Below, one piece after another: positions 52,554 through 62,842 of a DNA stretch of 64,000 nucleotides. The DNA is from an uncultured Alphaproteobacteria bacterium. GTDB taxonomy: Bacteria; Pseudomonadota; Alphaproteobacteria; Rhodobacterales; Rhodobacteraceae. The stretch lies in the NCBI GenBank assembly GCA_902596985.1, contig CACJWR010000001.1, positions 62,001 to 126,000 on the forward strand. Reading direction: 5' to 3'. Numbering within the stretch: position 1 is the stretch's first letter; every line of letters begins with the position of its first letter. The position numbers and the translations under genes are program-made. Under the pieces are notes generated by a model. The model saw only the letters and a program-made list of their open reading frames with translations, did no database searches and had not been told where the DNA came from.

Positions 52554-53710
52554 CTCAGCAAACTTATCAACTTTTCCTTAGATGCTTTGAACCCAGAATC
52601 TATCCATAATGTTTCCATTAGATCTACTTTTTCTTTAGTAGTATTTAAGTTTTTCATCAAAGGATAAACATCTGAGAACTTTATTGGAAAAATTTTTCTA
52701 GATGCTTTTTTTATTTTCTCTATATCTTTGGTCGTTATGATAAATCCTTCTTTAACTTCTCTTATTATGAGAAAATCAATGCTGGCTTTTTCACCCAATT
52801 TGTACCCCAAATAATCAAGATTATGGTCCAGACCCAATAGATTATTTAATTGATTGAAATATTTTTTTTCTTTTTTTATCATAATAGGGATAGAGGTTTT
52901 CATCTCGAGAGCTAATAATCTCCTTACCAAAGATGGTGTCAAATTAAACGTTTTCTCCAATTTTTCTAATTTAAGGAGCGCGGATTGAGAGTAATTTCCG
53001 AACAATTTTTTATAAAGGTCCACTTTATTCATGAGCTTCAAAGAAAAAGATGGAGACCTAGCAAGAAGTATTTTTCTTATCTCTGAAGCCACCCTTTCAT
53101 AGCTTAAGTTACTTATTCCATTTATATGCTTTTTGATAATCGGTAAATTGTTTGAAGCGACATTTTCATCTTTTAAATCTAAGACTGCAACAAACCGAAA
53201 GAATCTTAATATCCTTAAATAATCTTCTTTTATTCTAAACTCAGGATCACCTATAAAGTCTAACTTTATTTTATTTAAATCTTCTAAATTTCCTAATGGA
53301 TCGATTATTTGCCCACTATAGGAACAATAAATAGCGTTAATAGTAAAGTCACGTCGTTTTGCATCCTCTTCAATATTTTCAACAAACTCAATATCAGCCG
53401 CCCTACCGAAAGTTCGGATGTCTTTCCTAAAAGATGTTATTTGGAAATTTCTTTTTTTATTTCTAACTGTCAAGCAACCGTACTTTAGTGCTCTGTCATC
53501 AAACCTTATTTGGTTTTGATCAAAAATTTGTTTTAGTTGCTCAACACTTAAAGAAGTGGTTAGATCAATATCTTTAAATTTTTTATGCCCGAGTAATAAA
53601 TCCCTAACTGCTCCTCCAACAATATAGCATTCCTTTCCTGATGAACTAAGTAGACGCATAAGTTCCTTTAGCTCTGAACCGAAAACCTTTTCTACATTCA
53701 CTTTTTTCAT
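52550..53710 (-). CDS. cca: CCA tRNA nucleotidyltransferase / poly(A) polymerase family
   Basis: The 386-residue class II nucleotidyltransferase has GGAVRDLLLGHKKFKDIDLTTS, with the catalytic DxD in DID, then RRDFTINAIY and DPLGNLEDL, and an RNA-binding helical part. It adds or repairs CCA at tRNA 3' ends; a poly(A) polymerase role is possible for the same family. It follows the NUDIX gene by 9 bases and with hslO forms the run hslO-NUDIX-cca. Confidence 0.9.
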   Translation of the reverse strand: MKKVNVEKVFGSELKELMRLLSSSGKECYIVGGAVRDLLLGHKKFKDIDLTTSLSVEQLKQIFDQNQIRFDDRALKYGCLTVRNKKRNFQITSFRKDIRTFGRAADIEFVENIEEDAKRRDFTINAIYCSYSGQIIDPLGNLEDLNKIKLDFIGDPEFRIKEDYLRILRFFRFVAVLDLKDENVASNNLPIIKKHINGISNLSYERVASEIRKILLARSPSFSLKLMNKVDLYKKLFGNYSQSALLKLEKLEKTFNLTPSLVRRLLALEMKTSIPIMIKKEKKYFNQLNNLLGLDHNLDYLGYKLGEKASIDFLIIREVKEGFIITTKDIEKIKKASRKIFPIKFSDVYPLMKNLNTTKEKVDLMETLWIDSGFKASKEKLISLLS

Positions 53711-53719
53711 ATTATATCT

Positions 53720-54355
53720 CTAACTTGAGAAAATTTTTGAGAAGTTATAAAGAATTCTTGCTGTCGCACCCCAAATATAATACGGCCCATAAGGGACCGC
53801 CAAAAATGATCTTTTCTCTCCATTCCAAGTAAAAGAATGCTCCGAATACCTTTTACTATCCAATAAAAACTCGAGTGGTACTTTAAATACTTCGGACACC
53901 TCCTCTGAGCTATTTATTTGAATTTCATATCCACTTACAATTCCGATAAACGGAAATATCCTGAAACCAGTTATTGTTTCATGTGATGGTAAAGACCCGA
54001 TTAGAAATACATTAAGCGAGCATAAACCGATTTCTTCAAAAGCTTCTCTTAGCGCTGTAACGTCAAGACTTTTATCTTTATCATCAAACTTGCCTCCTGG
54101 AAAAGAAATTTGTCCCGAATGCTTTTTCATATTCATTGAGCGGCGAGTTAAAATAACTTCCCACATAGAATTTTCATATTGTAATGGAACAAGGACTGAA
54201 GCGGGGTTTAAATTTATATTTATTCTGTTTTGCTTAAGATGTAGATCAAAGGTGGTATCCGCTTTTCTCGTAAAATCATTATGATAGTCAGTAGGGTTGA
54301 TAATACCCCTTATTTTTTCTATTAATTCTTCTTTTTTTGAAAAATCAACCTTCAT
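53720..54355 (-). CDS. NUDIX hydrolase, CoA pyrophosphatase (NudL) type
   Basis: ATG 54355, which overlaps the end of hslO by 11 bases, is preferred over the track start that lies well inside hslO; the product is 211 residues. ILTRRSMNMKKHSGQISFPG immediately before the NUDIX box is the NudL/CoAse signature. The box reads GGKFDDKDKSLDVTALREAF then EEIGL. It hydrolyses CoA or its derivatives to phosphopantetheine and adenosine nucleotide. It is co-transcribed with hslO and cca. Confidence 0.88.
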   Translation of the reverse strand: MKVDFSKKEELIEKIRGIINPTDYHNDFTRKADTTFDLHLKQNRININLNPASVLVPLQYENSMWEVILTRRSMNMKKHSGQISFPGGKFDDKDKSLDVTALREAFEEIGLCSLNVFLIGSLPSHETITGFRIFPFIGIVSGYEIQINSSEEVSEVFKVPLEFLLDSKRYSEHSFTWNGEKRSFLAVPYGPYYIWGATARILYNFSKIFSS

Positions 54356-55238
54356 AGTAGTCAAGAATTTGTTTAAGTGAAAACTGAAATTTTCGTCCAC
54401 AGAATTGACAGTTTGCGGAAATTTTTTCCTTCTTATCATACATATCTTCTAGCTGCTCTTTTGGATATTTAGATAAAGTGTAGAGTAGTGTTTTTCGTTT
54501 ACAAGAGCATCCAAATTTTATCTTTGTCTCTTTAAATACTGTTAGTGCGCTGTGTTGGAAAATATTATCCAAAAATTGATATTGATTAAACTCTGCATTC
54601 ATTGAATCTTTTATTTGTTCAGTTATTCTTTCCTTTAAAATATCCCAACTTTTGTCATCAATATATTTGTTATCATGCTCGTCTGGCAATGCTTGCAACA
54701 TAAACCCAGAGGCAATCCAATTTCTTCCACTTTTTGCACTGTGTTTCTTTGTAATATTCAAGCCAAAGAATGTTTTAATTTGTTCTGAATGAAAAAAATA
54801 ATTTTCGGCTGATTTACTGAGACTGCCTTCGATAATTGGGGTTATGCCCTGATATGGCTCCATATTTTTGCCTTGATCAATAGTAATTGCGAATAATCCT
54901 GTATCGAGATTTAAATGCGTAGCTTCTTTATCATAATCTGCATATGCTCTTATATTTGCAGGCTTTCCTTGATCCTTTGGAGCATAATAATCTGTTGCCA
55001 ACAACTTTATACTTTCATTGCCTCTTATCTGTAATGAAAGTCTCCATCTTATTTTAATCATCTCTCCTATTAAAACAGTAAGTAGTAGTGCTTCGAATAG
55101 GAGTTTACAAACTTTATCAGGGAAGCAATGATGTCTTATTGTATCTGAGGCTAACTTCTCTATTCGTGCAAAGCGACCTCTTAGATTTTTATCATCAATC
55201 TGGAATGGTAAAACTGAGTCTAAAAAATTGTTTTTCAT
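54345..55238 (-). CDS. hslO: Redox-regulated chaperone Hsp33
   Basis: The 297-residue holdase has the C-terminal zinc switch with all four cysteines: CSC (in KFGCSCKRKTLLYTL) and CQFC, about 30 residues apart. These release zinc on oxidation, which activates binding to unfolding proteins. The N-terminal part has FQIDDKNLRGRFARIE and the core has ADYDKEATHLNLDTGLFAIT. It is divergent from a NUDIX gene with a 78-base gap and heads the hslO-NUDIX-cca run. Confidence 0.94.
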   Translation of the reverse strand: MKNNFLDSVLPFQIDDKNLRGRFARIEKLASDTIRHHCFPDKVCKLLFEALLLTVLIGEMIKIRWRLSLQIRGNESIKLLATDYYAPKDQGKPANIRAYADYDKEATHLNLDTGLFAITIDQGKNMEPYQGITPIIEGSLSKSAENYFFHSEQIKTFFGLNITKKHSAKSGRNWIASGFMLQALPDEHDNKYIDDKSWDILKERITEQIKDSMNAEFNQYQFLDNIFQHSALTVFKETKIKFGCSCKRKTLLYTLSKYPKEQLEDMYDKKEKISANCQFCGRKFQFSLKQILDYYEG

Positions 55239-55316
55239 ATAATTTGTTTTTATTTAGTGGTTATTGATGTTTATTTAATATTAAATGCGAAAACAACAAC
55301 AATTCGGTAGTAAGCG

Positions 55317-55751
55317 TTGAAGCTGTTTGGTGAAAGAGTTAATTACAAAATTAAATACCAGAGAAGAATTGGTGCCTATGGCATTATTTTTGAAAATAAT
55401 GACATAATTTTAACAGAGCAAATAACTAAAGAGAACGGTATAGAGCTTCAGCTACCTGGAGGAGGCTCGAATGAGAATGAATCCCTAATTCATACTCTTT
55501 ATCGAGAGGTATTAGAGGAAACAGGTTGGGGCATTAAAGTTCTTAAAAAAGAAGGGATATTCCAACGTTTTACATACATGCCGGAATATAAAATTTGGGC
55601 CCATAAAATATGCCATATTTACCGATGTGCGGCAACGATTAGAAAAACAGAACACCTTGAGAAAAATCATCGCTCTGTAATTATGAACAAAAAAAAAGCT
55701 TCGGAAAAAGTTGTGGATACTGGGTTCAAATATTTTATTCAAAACATTTAG
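55317..55751 (+). CDS. NUDIX hydrolase
   Basis: The 144-residue protein has a full NUDIX box (GGGSNENESLIHTLYREVLE, then ETGWG) with the metal-binding glutamates, preceded by IELQLP. The N-terminal YKIKYQRRIGAYGIIFENN fits a small nucleotide diphosphatase. The start is TTG (55317), without a clear ribosome binding site; no other start lies between it and the conserved part. Substrate unknown. It converges with mltB at a one-base gap. Confidence 0.84.
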   Translation: MKLFGERVNYKIKYQRRIGAYGIIFENNDIILTEQITKENGIELQLPGGGSNENESLIHTLYREVLEETGWGIKVLKKEGIFQRFTYMPEYKIWAHKICHIYRCAATIRKTEHLEKNHRSVIMNKKKASEKVVDTGFKYFIQNI

Positions 55752-56951
55752 CTAATTTATTAGGAGCTTTCTAAGGAGCTCTTTAGTCGGCCAACTGTCT
55801 GCTGAAAGTCCAAATTCTAATTGAACCAACCTAACAGCCTGTCTAGTCTTTGCACCTAATATTCCATCTACTTTTCCAACATCATACCCTTTAGATCTTA
55901 GAACGTTTTGTAATTTTATCATTTCTTCAATATCTAAAATATCAGATGGGTTGTTATGCTTATATTTTTTTGTTCCACCAAGTCTTTTAGCTAAGTGAGC
56001 AGCTGTTACGGTATAGATGAAGCTATCGTTCCATTTCAAATAAACTTCAAAATTTTTAAATGCCAGAAATGCTGGGCCTTTCTTTCCCTGGGGCAATAAG
56101 AGCGTTGAATAAAGGTTTTCATCTATTTTCAATTTTTCTTTTCTTAATTTTAGGCCTAAGTTTTCCCAATCCTTAAGAGCTCTTCCCCTTCCAAATCCAG
56201 CTAATTCCCAATAAAAGTCTTTCGGTAATATCACTTCCTCTAACCAAGACTCCCCCTTTGCCCAACCCATATGGTTTATCAAATTGGCAGCTGTTAAAAT
56301 GGCATCCTCAGGAGTTTCCTTTAAAGAAATCTGGCCGTCCTTGTTACCGTCAATACCAAATTCCAAGATATCCTGCGGTAACATCTGAACTTGCCCTATT
56401 TCTCCTGCCCAAGCTCCTGTTGTATCGTAATCAATATCTCCACGCTCAATCAATTGCATTGCTGCAATGAATTCAGGCTGAAAGAGCTCGGGTCTTCTAC
56501 AATCAAATGCCAGGGAAGCTAAGGAATTAAGTGTATTAAAATTTCCTTGAACGGCTCCAAAATCAGTCTCCATAGCCCAAAAAGCCGTAATTACTTCTTT
56601 TGGCACTCCATATACAGCTAAGGCTTTATTAAAAACAGTTTGATATTTTTTGAATTGTTTTTTCCCGTTTACCAATCTGTAATCATTTATTGCTCTTTTG
56701 GAGAAATCTAGGAAGCTCAATTTGAAACTTCTTTGTTTTCTATCAAGTTTAATAATGGCCGGGTTAAATTTTGCTCGTCTAATGGTTTTTTTTACTACTT
56801 CAGTGCTTATACCGATACCAGTTGCATACCTAGCTGTCTTTTTTAAAAAAACACTAAAATCCCCTCCACAATTAGTAAACGTGTTGCCCAATACAACTGA
56901 CGGCAAGCTAAATATCAGTAAAAAAACTAAAATTTTGAGATTGGGTTTCAT
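55752..56951 (-). CDS. mltB: Lytic murein transglycosylase MltB-family with C-terminal peptidoglycan-binding domain
   Basis: The 399-residue protein has a signal peptide (VFLLIFSLPSVVLG) and no lipobox, so it is periplasmic and soluble. The catalytic glutamate is in AFWAMETDFGAVQGNF, the MltB motif. GEIGQVQMLPQDILEFGIDG and WLEEVILPKDFYWE follow. A peptidoglycan-binding domain (about 335-399, LRSKGYDVGKVDGILGAKTR) closes the protein. It cleaves glycan strands to 1,6-anhydro ends. It follows dapB by 8 bases, so two cell-wall genes are linked. Confidence 0.92.
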   Translation of the reverse strand: MKPNLKILVFLLIFSLPSVVLGNTFTNCGGDFSVFLKKTARYATGIGISTEVVKKTIRRAKFNPAIIKLDRKQRSFKLSFLDFSKRAINDYRLVNGKKQFKKYQTVFNKALAVYGVPKEVITAFWAMETDFGAVQGNFNTLNSLASLAFDCRRPELFQPEFIAAMQLIERGDIDYDTTGAWAGEIGQVQMLPQDILEFGIDGNKDGQISLKETPEDAILTAANLINHMGWAKGESWLEEVILPKDFYWELAGFGRGRALKDWENLGLKLRKEKLKIDENLYSTLLLPQGKKGPAFLAFKNFEVYLKWNDSFIYTVTAAHLAKRLGGTKKYKHNNPSDILDIEEMIKLQNVLRSKGYDVGKVDGILGAKTRQAVRLVQLEFGLSADSWPTKELLRKLLIN

Positions 56952-56959
56952 GTATTTAA

Positions 56960-57772
56960 CTACCTCAAGTTTAAAACATTTAACATGTCATATAGACCCG
57001 GATCCTTTTCTTTAGACCACAAGGCTGCTTTTATTGCTCCGTTTACAAAAATATCTCTGGAGAATGCTTCATGTTTAATAGATATTCGTTCCGAGTCAGA
57101 TGTAAAAGAAACTTCGTGTTCACCCACTACGCCACCACCCCTGAGGGAAGCAAAACCTATTGAGCCTTTTTCTCGACCATCTGATATACCGTCACGTACT
57201 GCTACTCTCAATTCTGGCAGGCCTTTCCCTTTACCTCTAGCTGCCGCTTCACCTAGCATTAAAGCAGTTCCAGATGGTGCATCAACCTTATCTCGATGAT
57301 GCATTTCCAAAATTTCTATATCAAAATCTAGGTCTAGAGAAGATGAAATCTTCTCGACTAAGCTGGTTAACACATTAATTCCTAGGCTCATATTTCCTGC
57401 CTTAACAATCACTACTCTCTCTGCGTACTCGCTAATCTCATTTTCTTGTCCTAGGTCAAAGCCAGTTGTACCAATTACGTGGGCAGTATCGGTCTGTGCG
57501 CAAACTTTGACGCACTCCAAAGAGGTATCTGGGGTGCTAAAATCGATAACAGCTTCTGCACCCTCTAAAGCTAATTTTAAATCATCCGTTATCAAAATAT
57601 TATTAGGTCTACCTAGAAGTTTTTCCCCACAATCTTGTCCTATCCAACCGTGCCCTTTATGCTCCACAACAAAGTTTAGGTCTATGGTGGAAGATTCAGT
57701 AATTTTTTTTATTATTTTAGATCCCATTCGACCTGAAGCTCCTAAAACACTTACCTTGAAACGATTTTTCAT
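56960..57772 (-). CDS. dapB: 4-hydroxy-tetrahydrodipicolinate reductase DapB
   Basis: ATG 57772 (GAGGA upstream) is preferred over the track TTG 15 bases earlier, giving 270 residues. The cofactor loop is VLGASGRMGSKI, then VIDFSTP and IGTTGF. The catalytic EMHHRDKVDAPSGTAL motif is intact, and GEHEVSFTSDSERISIKHEA ends the core. It makes tetrahydrodipicolinate for lysine and cell-wall synthesis. It is divergent from rbfA and upstream of mltB. Confidence 0.95.
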   Translation of the reverse strand: MKNRFKVSVLGASGRMGSKIIKKITESSTIDLNFVVEHKGHGWIGQDCGEKLLGRPNNILITDDLKLALEGAEAVIDFSTPDTSLECVKVCAQTDTAHVIGTTGFDLGQENEISEYAERVVIVKAGNMSLGINVLTSLVEKISSSLDLDFDIEILEMHHRDKVDAPSGTALMLGEAAARGKGKGLPELRVAVRDGISDGREKGSIGFASLRGGGVVGEHEVSFTSDSERISIKHEAFSRDIFVNGAIKAALWSKEKDPGLYDMLNVLNLR

Positions 57773-57857
57773 ATTTTTCCTCAACAAATAATTGAATAAT
57801 CTCCAATTTAATTTTAGTAGTTAGTATAGACCAATCGTTATACTGGATGAAGCTAAT

Positions 57858-58244
57858 ATGCAAAAAAGAAAAAATAAAGGTAGGTTTGGAGACGAGGCTT
57901 CTCAAAGACAACTGAGGGTCTCCGAATTAATTAAAAGAAACATTGCGAAAATATTAATTGACTCTAACTTTTACGATCAGGATAGGAAAATTTATTCAGC
58001 ATCGGTTACTGAGGTACGTTGCTCAGCAGACCTCAAAATAGCAACAGTATACGTTCTTCCCTTAGATGATATAGACGCTCAGGACCTAACTGCTTTTCTC
58101 GGTAAAAATAAAAATGCCATCAGGCACGCTCTTGGAAAAGAGGTGTCTTTAAAATATTTACCGGATTTAAGGTTTAAAGAAGACACACTATTTGAACAAA
58201 TAGAAAAAACTAACAAAATTTTTAGAGCTCTTGAAAAAGATTAG
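57858..58244 (+). CDS. rbfA: 30S ribosome-binding factor RbfA
   Basis: The 128-residue protein helps maturation of the 5' end of 16S rRNA. Family features are SQRQLRVSELIKRNIAKIL, VTEVRCSADLKIATVYVLP and RHALGKEVSLKYLPDLRFKED. It is the first gene of rbfA-truB-rpsO-pnp, an order widespread among bacteria. truB follows by 7 bases. Confidence 0.94.
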   Translation: MQKRKNKGRFGDEASQRQLRVSELIKRNIAKILIDSNFYDQDRKIYSASVTEVRCSADLKIATVYVLPLDDIDAQDLTAFLGKNKNAIRHALGKEVSLKYLPDLRFKEDTLFEQIEKTNKIFRALEKD

Positions 58245-58251
58245 GTAGGCA

Positions 58252-59145
58252 GTGCACAAGAATATATTCAACGGATGGCTCTTAGTGAATAAACCGGCAG
58301 GCATTACATCTGCCGACGTCGTTAGAGTTTTAAAAAGAAAAATGAACCCAACAAAGATTGGTCATGCTGGAACTCTGGATCCTGACGCTACAGGATTGAT
58401 ACCATTAGCATTAGGTGAAGCCACTAAGGCCATTCCATATCTTCTTAAATCAAAAAAAAAGTATGAAGCTACTTTTTTGTATGGTGTTAAAACTGACACT
58501 GATGACGCTTCTGGAAACGGTCTCAAAACCTCATTCTACGTTCCAAGAAAAAATGAAATATTGGATGCACTTAACTATTATTCAGAGGTCATCTTTCAAA
58601 TCCCCCCTAAAGTCTCAGCCGTAAAAGTTGAGGGAAAAAGAGCTTACAAACGTTTTAAAGCTAACGAGAATTTCCAGCTTTCTGCAAGAAGTATAAAGGT
58701 ATATGAGCTTTCATTACAATCTTACGATGAAAGTGGTAAAGCCATTGTTCACTTTGAATGTAGCAAGGGTGGGTATGTACGATCCATTGCAAGAGATATA
58801 GGTGATTTCATTGGGTGTTTCGGATACGTAGGAAACTTGAGTCGCCTAGAGTATGGCCCTTTTAAAGTTACAGAGGCATGTCATCTGTCCAAATTATTAG
58901 ACCTTTCTAAAGAGAGTTTAGAGTCAAATTTAAAAGCCATCGATATAGGCATGCCAAACCTAAAAATTTTTGAATGTCCTATGGATGATTTAAAACAGCT
59001 GGAAAATGGTCAACCAATAGAATGTCCAACGACCATTAGTCTAATCGAAGGAGAAGAGCTCATCGCAAAATATAAAGGAAGAGTTGCAGCCATTCTTTTC
59101 AAGGATGGCTCATTTTTGAAAGTAAGAAGAAAACTTAACACTTAA
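58252..59145 (+). CDS. truB: tRNA pseudouridine-55 synthase TruB
   Basis: The 297-residue enzyme begins at GTG and isomerises U55 in the T-arm of tRNAs. GWLLVNKPAGITSADVVRVL and the catalytic-aspartate motif GHAGTLDPDATGLIPLALGE are present, together with PPKVSAVKVEGKRAYK and KGGYVRSIARDIG. The stop is followed by a 148-base AT-rich leader before rpsO. Confidence 0.95.
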   Translation: MHKNIFNGWLLVNKPAGITSADVVRVLKRKMNPTKIGHAGTLDPDATGLIPLALGEATKAIPYLLKSKKKYEATFLYGVKTDTDDASGNGLKTSFYVPRKNEILDALNYYSEVIFQIPPKVSAVKVEGKRAYKRFKANENFQLSARSIKVYELSLQSYDESGKAIVHFECSKGGYVRSIARDIGDFIGCFGYVGNLSRLEYGPFKVTEACHLSKLLDLSKESLESNLKAIDIGMPNLKIFECPMDDLKQLENGQPIECPTTISLIEGEELIAKYKGRVAAILFKDGSFLKVRRKLNT

Positions 59146-59293
59146 CCATTACAATAAAAAAAAAGAATAAAACAAGTAGTTCAGTATTATTTATTTTTTT
59201 CTTTATTTTTTTGTAAAATCACACTAATAACTATCCAAACAACTAATCCTAACTGGACGACATCCTGGTAGGGTAGAAAAATGGAGAATAACG

Positions 59294-59563
59294 ATGTCGA
59301 TTACGCAAGAAGATAAAAAAACTTTAATTGAAGACTACGCAACAAAAAAGGGAGATACTGGCTCACCTGAAGTTCAGGTAGCTATATTGACCAAGAGAAT
59401 TGTCAATTTAACAGAGCATTTCAAAACTCATAAAAAAGATAATCATTCTAGAAGAGGCCTTTTGAAAATGGTTTCTTTAAGACGAAAACTTTTGGACTAT
59501 GTGCGAGAGAAAGACGAGAATCGCTACAAAGAACTAATTAAAAGACTGGAAATAAGAAGATAA
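59294..59563 (+). CDS. rpsO: 30S ribosomal protein S15
   Basis: The 89-residue protein is a full-length S15: [20 protein letters not shown] and [19 protein letters not shown] are the RNA-binding core, and the end is [14 protein letters not shown] precedes the ATG. The leader between truB and rpsO (59146-59293) holds a long A/T stretch and no clear riboswitch; S15 autoregulation through its leader is known in E. coli but I cannot see the fold here. Confidence 0.98.
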   Translation: MSITQEDKKTLIEDYATKKGDTGSPEVQVAILTKRIVNLTEHFKTHKKDNHSRRGLLKMVSLRRKLLDYVREKDENRYKELIKRLEIRR

Positions 59564-59610
59564 AATATTCCGTTTTTTGTCCATAAAATTTACCAAAACA
59601 AAGGCAAGAT

Positions 59611-61731
59611 ATGTTTAATGAAATAAAGAAGACTATTGAGTGGGGACACGATAAGTTAATACTAGAAACTGGCAAGATAGCTAGACAAGCAGACTCGACC
59701 GTAATAGCAACATATGGTGAAACAGTAGTAATGGCTGCCGTTGTATTCTCAAAGGAGTCAAAGGCTGACCAAGATTTCTTTCCCTTAACGGTTAATTATC
59801 AAGAAAAGTATTATGCTGCGGGGAAAATTCCAGGAGGGTTTTTTAAAAGAGAAGCTAGACCGACAGAAAAAGAAACTTTGACCAGCCGTTTGATCGATAG
59901 GCCGATACGACCCTTATTTGTCGAGGGGTTTAAAAACGAAGTACAAGTAACATGTACGGTTCTCAGTCATGACCTGGAGAACGACCCCGATATAGTAGCA
60001 ATGATAGCAGCCTCTGCGGCCTTAACACTTTCAGGAGCTCCTTTTCTCGGTCCAATCGGAGCTGCTAGAGTAGGTTTTGTAAATGACTCTTATGTTCTCA
60101 ATCCTTCGGTAGATGATATGGATAATTTAAAAGAAAACAATGATCAAAGACTTGATCTTGTCGTTGCTGGAACCAAAGATGCAGTAATGATGGTAGAATC
60201 CGAGGCTTACGAATTATCGGAAAAAGAAATGTTAGGAGCGGTAAAGTTCGGACATGAACAGATGGCACCAGTAATTGATATGATCATTGATCTGGCAAAA
60301 GAGGCTGCAAACGAACCCTTTTCTTTTGAGTATCAACTTAATGACAAATTATATAACAAGATATCCAAAGCGGGAGCCAAAGATCTAAAGAAAGCTTTTG
60401 AAATATCTGAAAAAAAAGAACGACAAGCTTCAGTGGCGTCAGCGATAGAGAAGATCAAAAGTTCCCTGTCTGATGAAGAAAATCAAGGTACTGAAGTGAG
60501 TGAACTCATAAAAAAACTAGAGTCTGAGATTGTTAGAAACAATATTCTAGATAATGGTACTCGAATAGATGGTAGAGATTTAACAACGGTTAGATCGATA
60601 GAGACGGAAACTCGTTTATTGCCACGAGCACACGGTTCTTCACTATTTACTAGGGGTGAAACTCAAGGGCTAGTAGTCACAACGTTGGGATCCGGGGATT
60701 CTGAACAGATAATTGATGCCTTACATAAAGAAGGTAGGGTAAATTTTATGCTGCACTATAACTTTCCACCATACTCGGTCGGAGAATGCGGTCGAATGGC
60801 TGGCCCAGGCCGTAGAGAAATAGGCCACGGAAAACTTGCTTGGAGGGCCTTACAAGCAGTATTACCTTCGTCTGATGATTTCCCTTATACTGTAAGAGTC
60901 GTATCAGAAATTACTGAATCCAATGGATCCTCTTCAATGGCAACTGTTTGTGGATCATCTCTTTCAATGATGGATGCTGGGGTACCCCTTAAAGCACCCG
61001 TAGCTGGTGTCGCTATGGGATTAATACTAGAAGGAAAAAAGTTTGCCGTTCTAACAGACATTTTGGGGGATGAAGATCATCTTGGTGACATGGACTTTAA
61101 AGTCGCTGGAACAGAGGCTGGGATAACGTCTTTGCAAATGGATATAAAAGTTGCAGGCATTACTCCTCAAATTATGGAAAAAGCTCTAGATCAAGCCAAG
61201 GAAGCTCGTTTGCATATCTTAGGAGAAATGGCTAAATCTTTGTCGGCTCCATCTGAGTTTTCGAAATATGCACCTAAAATTGAGTCACTAACTGTTCCAA
61301 GCGATAAAATTCGCGAAGTTATTGGAAGCGGAGGAAAAGTGATAAAAGAAATCGTCGAGGTTTCGGGCGCTAAAGTTGATATAAATGATGAAGGATTAGT
61401 AAGAATAGCATCTTCAAACAAAGAGAGCCTAGATACAGCCAGAAAAATGATAGCTGAAATCGTTGAAGACCCTATTGTTGGTCAAGTCTATGAAGGAAAA
61501 GTTGTGAAGCTGATGGACTTCGGAGCTTTTGTCAACTTCTATGGAAAACGAGACGGTCTTGTTCATGTAAGCCAAATATCAGAAGAAAGAGTAAACCACC
61601 CAAAAGATGTTTTGACTGAAGGACAGAATGTAAAAGTTAAGTTAATGGGTATTGATGACAGAGGGAAAAGCAAACTATCAATGAAAGTTATAAATCAAAG
61701 CACAGGAAATGAAGTAGAAAAGGAAGCTTAA
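59611..61731 (+). CDS. pnp: Polyribonucleotide nucleotidyltransferase (PNPase)
   Basis: The 706-residue enzyme degrades RNA 3' to 5' by phosphorolysis. The two RNase PH cores are visible ([20 protein letters not shown] and the second with [12 protein letters not shown] to [14 protein letters not shown]). They are followed by a KH domain ([15 protein letters not shown]) and an S1 domain ([20 protein letters not shown]). It is a full-length copy, 47 bases after rpsO, converging with hemH by one base. Confidence 0.97.
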   Translation: MFNEIKKTIEWGHDKLILETGKIARQADSTVIATYGETVVMAAVVFSKESKADQDFFPLTVNYQEKYYAAGKIPGGFFKREARPTEKETLTSRLIDRPIRPLFVEGFKNEVQVTCTVLSHDLENDPDIVAMIAASAALTLSGAPFLGPIGAARVGFVNDSYVLNPSVDDMDNLKENNDQRLDLVVAGTKDAVMMVESEAYELSEKEMLGAVKFGHEQMAPVIDMIIDLAKEAANEPFSFEYQLNDKLYNKISKAGAKDLKKAFEISEKKERQASVASAIEKIKSSLSDEENQGTEVSELIKKLESEIVRNNILDNGTRIDGRDLTTVRSIETETRLLPRAHGSSLFTRGETQGLVVTTLGSGDSEQIIDALHKEGRVNFMLHYNFPPYSVGECGRMAGPGRREIGHGKLAWRALQAVLPSSDDFPYTVRVVSEITESNGSSSMATVCGSSLSMMDAGVPLKAPVAGVAMGLILEGKKFAVLTDILGDEDHLGDMDFKVAGTEAGITSLQMDIKVAGITPQIMEKALDQAKEARLHILGEMAKSLSAPSEFSKYAPKIESLTVPSDKIREVIGSGGKVIKEIVEVSGAKVDINDEGLVRIASSNKESLDTARKMIAEIVEDPIVGQVYEGKVVKLMDFGAFVNFYGKRDGLVHVSQISEERVNHPKDVLTEGQNVKVKLMGIDDRGKSKLSMKVINQSTGNEVEKEA

Positions 61732-61732
61732 G

Positions 61733-62770
61733 CTATATCCAACCTAGCAACTCATTTTTGATTATGTTGAAAAGCATATCAATATGTATTTTTTCATCGT
61801 TGAGACATGGGATGTATAAAAAATTTTTTCCGCCAGCCTCAATAAAACTTTCTGAAATTTCGCCACATATCTCTTCTAATGTTTCAACACAATCGGAAGA
61901 AAATGAGGGAGCTACGACTGCAATGTTTTCCTTACCAGATTTGGCTAAATCTGCTACGAGATCGACGGTGGCTGGTCCTACCCACTTCTCGGGACCAAAT
62001 TTAGACTGAAATGCCGTTGTTAATTCGCTCTCTTTCCACTTGAGCTTTTCCCTAATAAGCCTGGTCGTTTTTTGGCATTGGCAGTGGTAAGGATCTCCAT
62101 TCATTAGATATCTTTCGGGAACGCCATGATAAGATATCACTAGATGCTCAGGCTTTATTTTTGAGTTTTTATAAGCGGTCGTTATTGACTCTGAAATGGC
62201 ATTGATAAAATTAGAGTTATCAAAATATGGCGATACTGTTCTTATAGAAGGCTGCCAATTAAGATTCATTAGTGATCTAAATACTTGATCATTAGCAGTA
62301 GCAGTTGTTGGTGCTGCATACTGTGGATAGAGTGGAAAAAAAAGAATTTTTGTACATCCTTTAGATACCATTTTTTTTACCACGTTATCTGTAGAAGGAT
62401 TTCCATATCTCATACAAAAATCTACTAAAACTTTATCACCATACGCTTTATCGAACCTAGCTCTCAGTTTTTTTGTTTGAGCCTTTGTAATTGTCAGCAG
62501 TGGGCTTTCATTTTCATCGTTGTTCCAAATCTCTTTATATGCCTCACCAGAGGAGAATGGTCTTCTTAGCAAAATTAAGTTTAATATTGGTTTCCATACC
62601 CAAGGAGAGTAGTCAATTACTCTCCTATCAGAAAGAAATTCTTTGAGATATCTTCTCATAGACCAATAGTCTGTGGCATCAGGTGTACCCAAATTACCAA
62701 TAATTACCCCGACTTTTTGTTCTAAAATCTGAGGATGCTCTTTTGGAATATTTGACTTTTTTACATTCAT
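61733..62770 (-). CDS. hemH: Ferrochelatase HemH
   Basis: The 345-residue protein inserts Fe2+ into protoporphyrin IX. It has VIIGNLGTPDATDYWSMRRY at the start, FFPLYPQYAAPTTATANDQV, the active-site histidine in LVISYHGVPERYL, and DPYHCQCQKTTRLI. The C-terminal APSFSSDCVETLEEICGE carries the second metal-site region. It is a single gene with the NDUFAF5-like methyltransferase upstream on the same strand. Confidence 0.95.
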   Translation of the reverse strand: MNVKKSNIPKEHPQILEQKVGVIIGNLGTPDATDYWSMRRYLKEFLSDRRVIDYSPWVWKPILNLILLRRPFSSGEAYKEIWNNDENESPLLTITKAQTKKLRARFDKAYGDKVLVDFCMRYGNPSTDNVVKKMVSKGCTKILFFPLYPQYAAPTTATANDQVFRSLMNLNWQPSIRTVSPYFDNSNFINAISESITTAYKNSKIKPEHLVISYHGVPERYLMNGDPYHCQCQKTTRLIREKLKWKESELTTAFQSKFGPEKWVGPATVDLVADLAKSGKENIAVVAPSFSSDCVETLEEICGEISESFIEAGGKNFLYIPCLNDEKIHIDMLFNIIKNELLGWI

Positions 62771-62842
62771 CTCAATTTCTCTCGATACGAATTAACTAAG
62801 GTATACCTCAAAAATATCAAATCATTTTCGATCTTAATTCTG

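Noticed and set aside
59146-59293. A riboswitch or S15-binding leader before rpsO
   Set aside because: Autoregulation is known in other bacteria, but I could not identify a convincing pseudoknot or conserved motif in this AT-rich leader.
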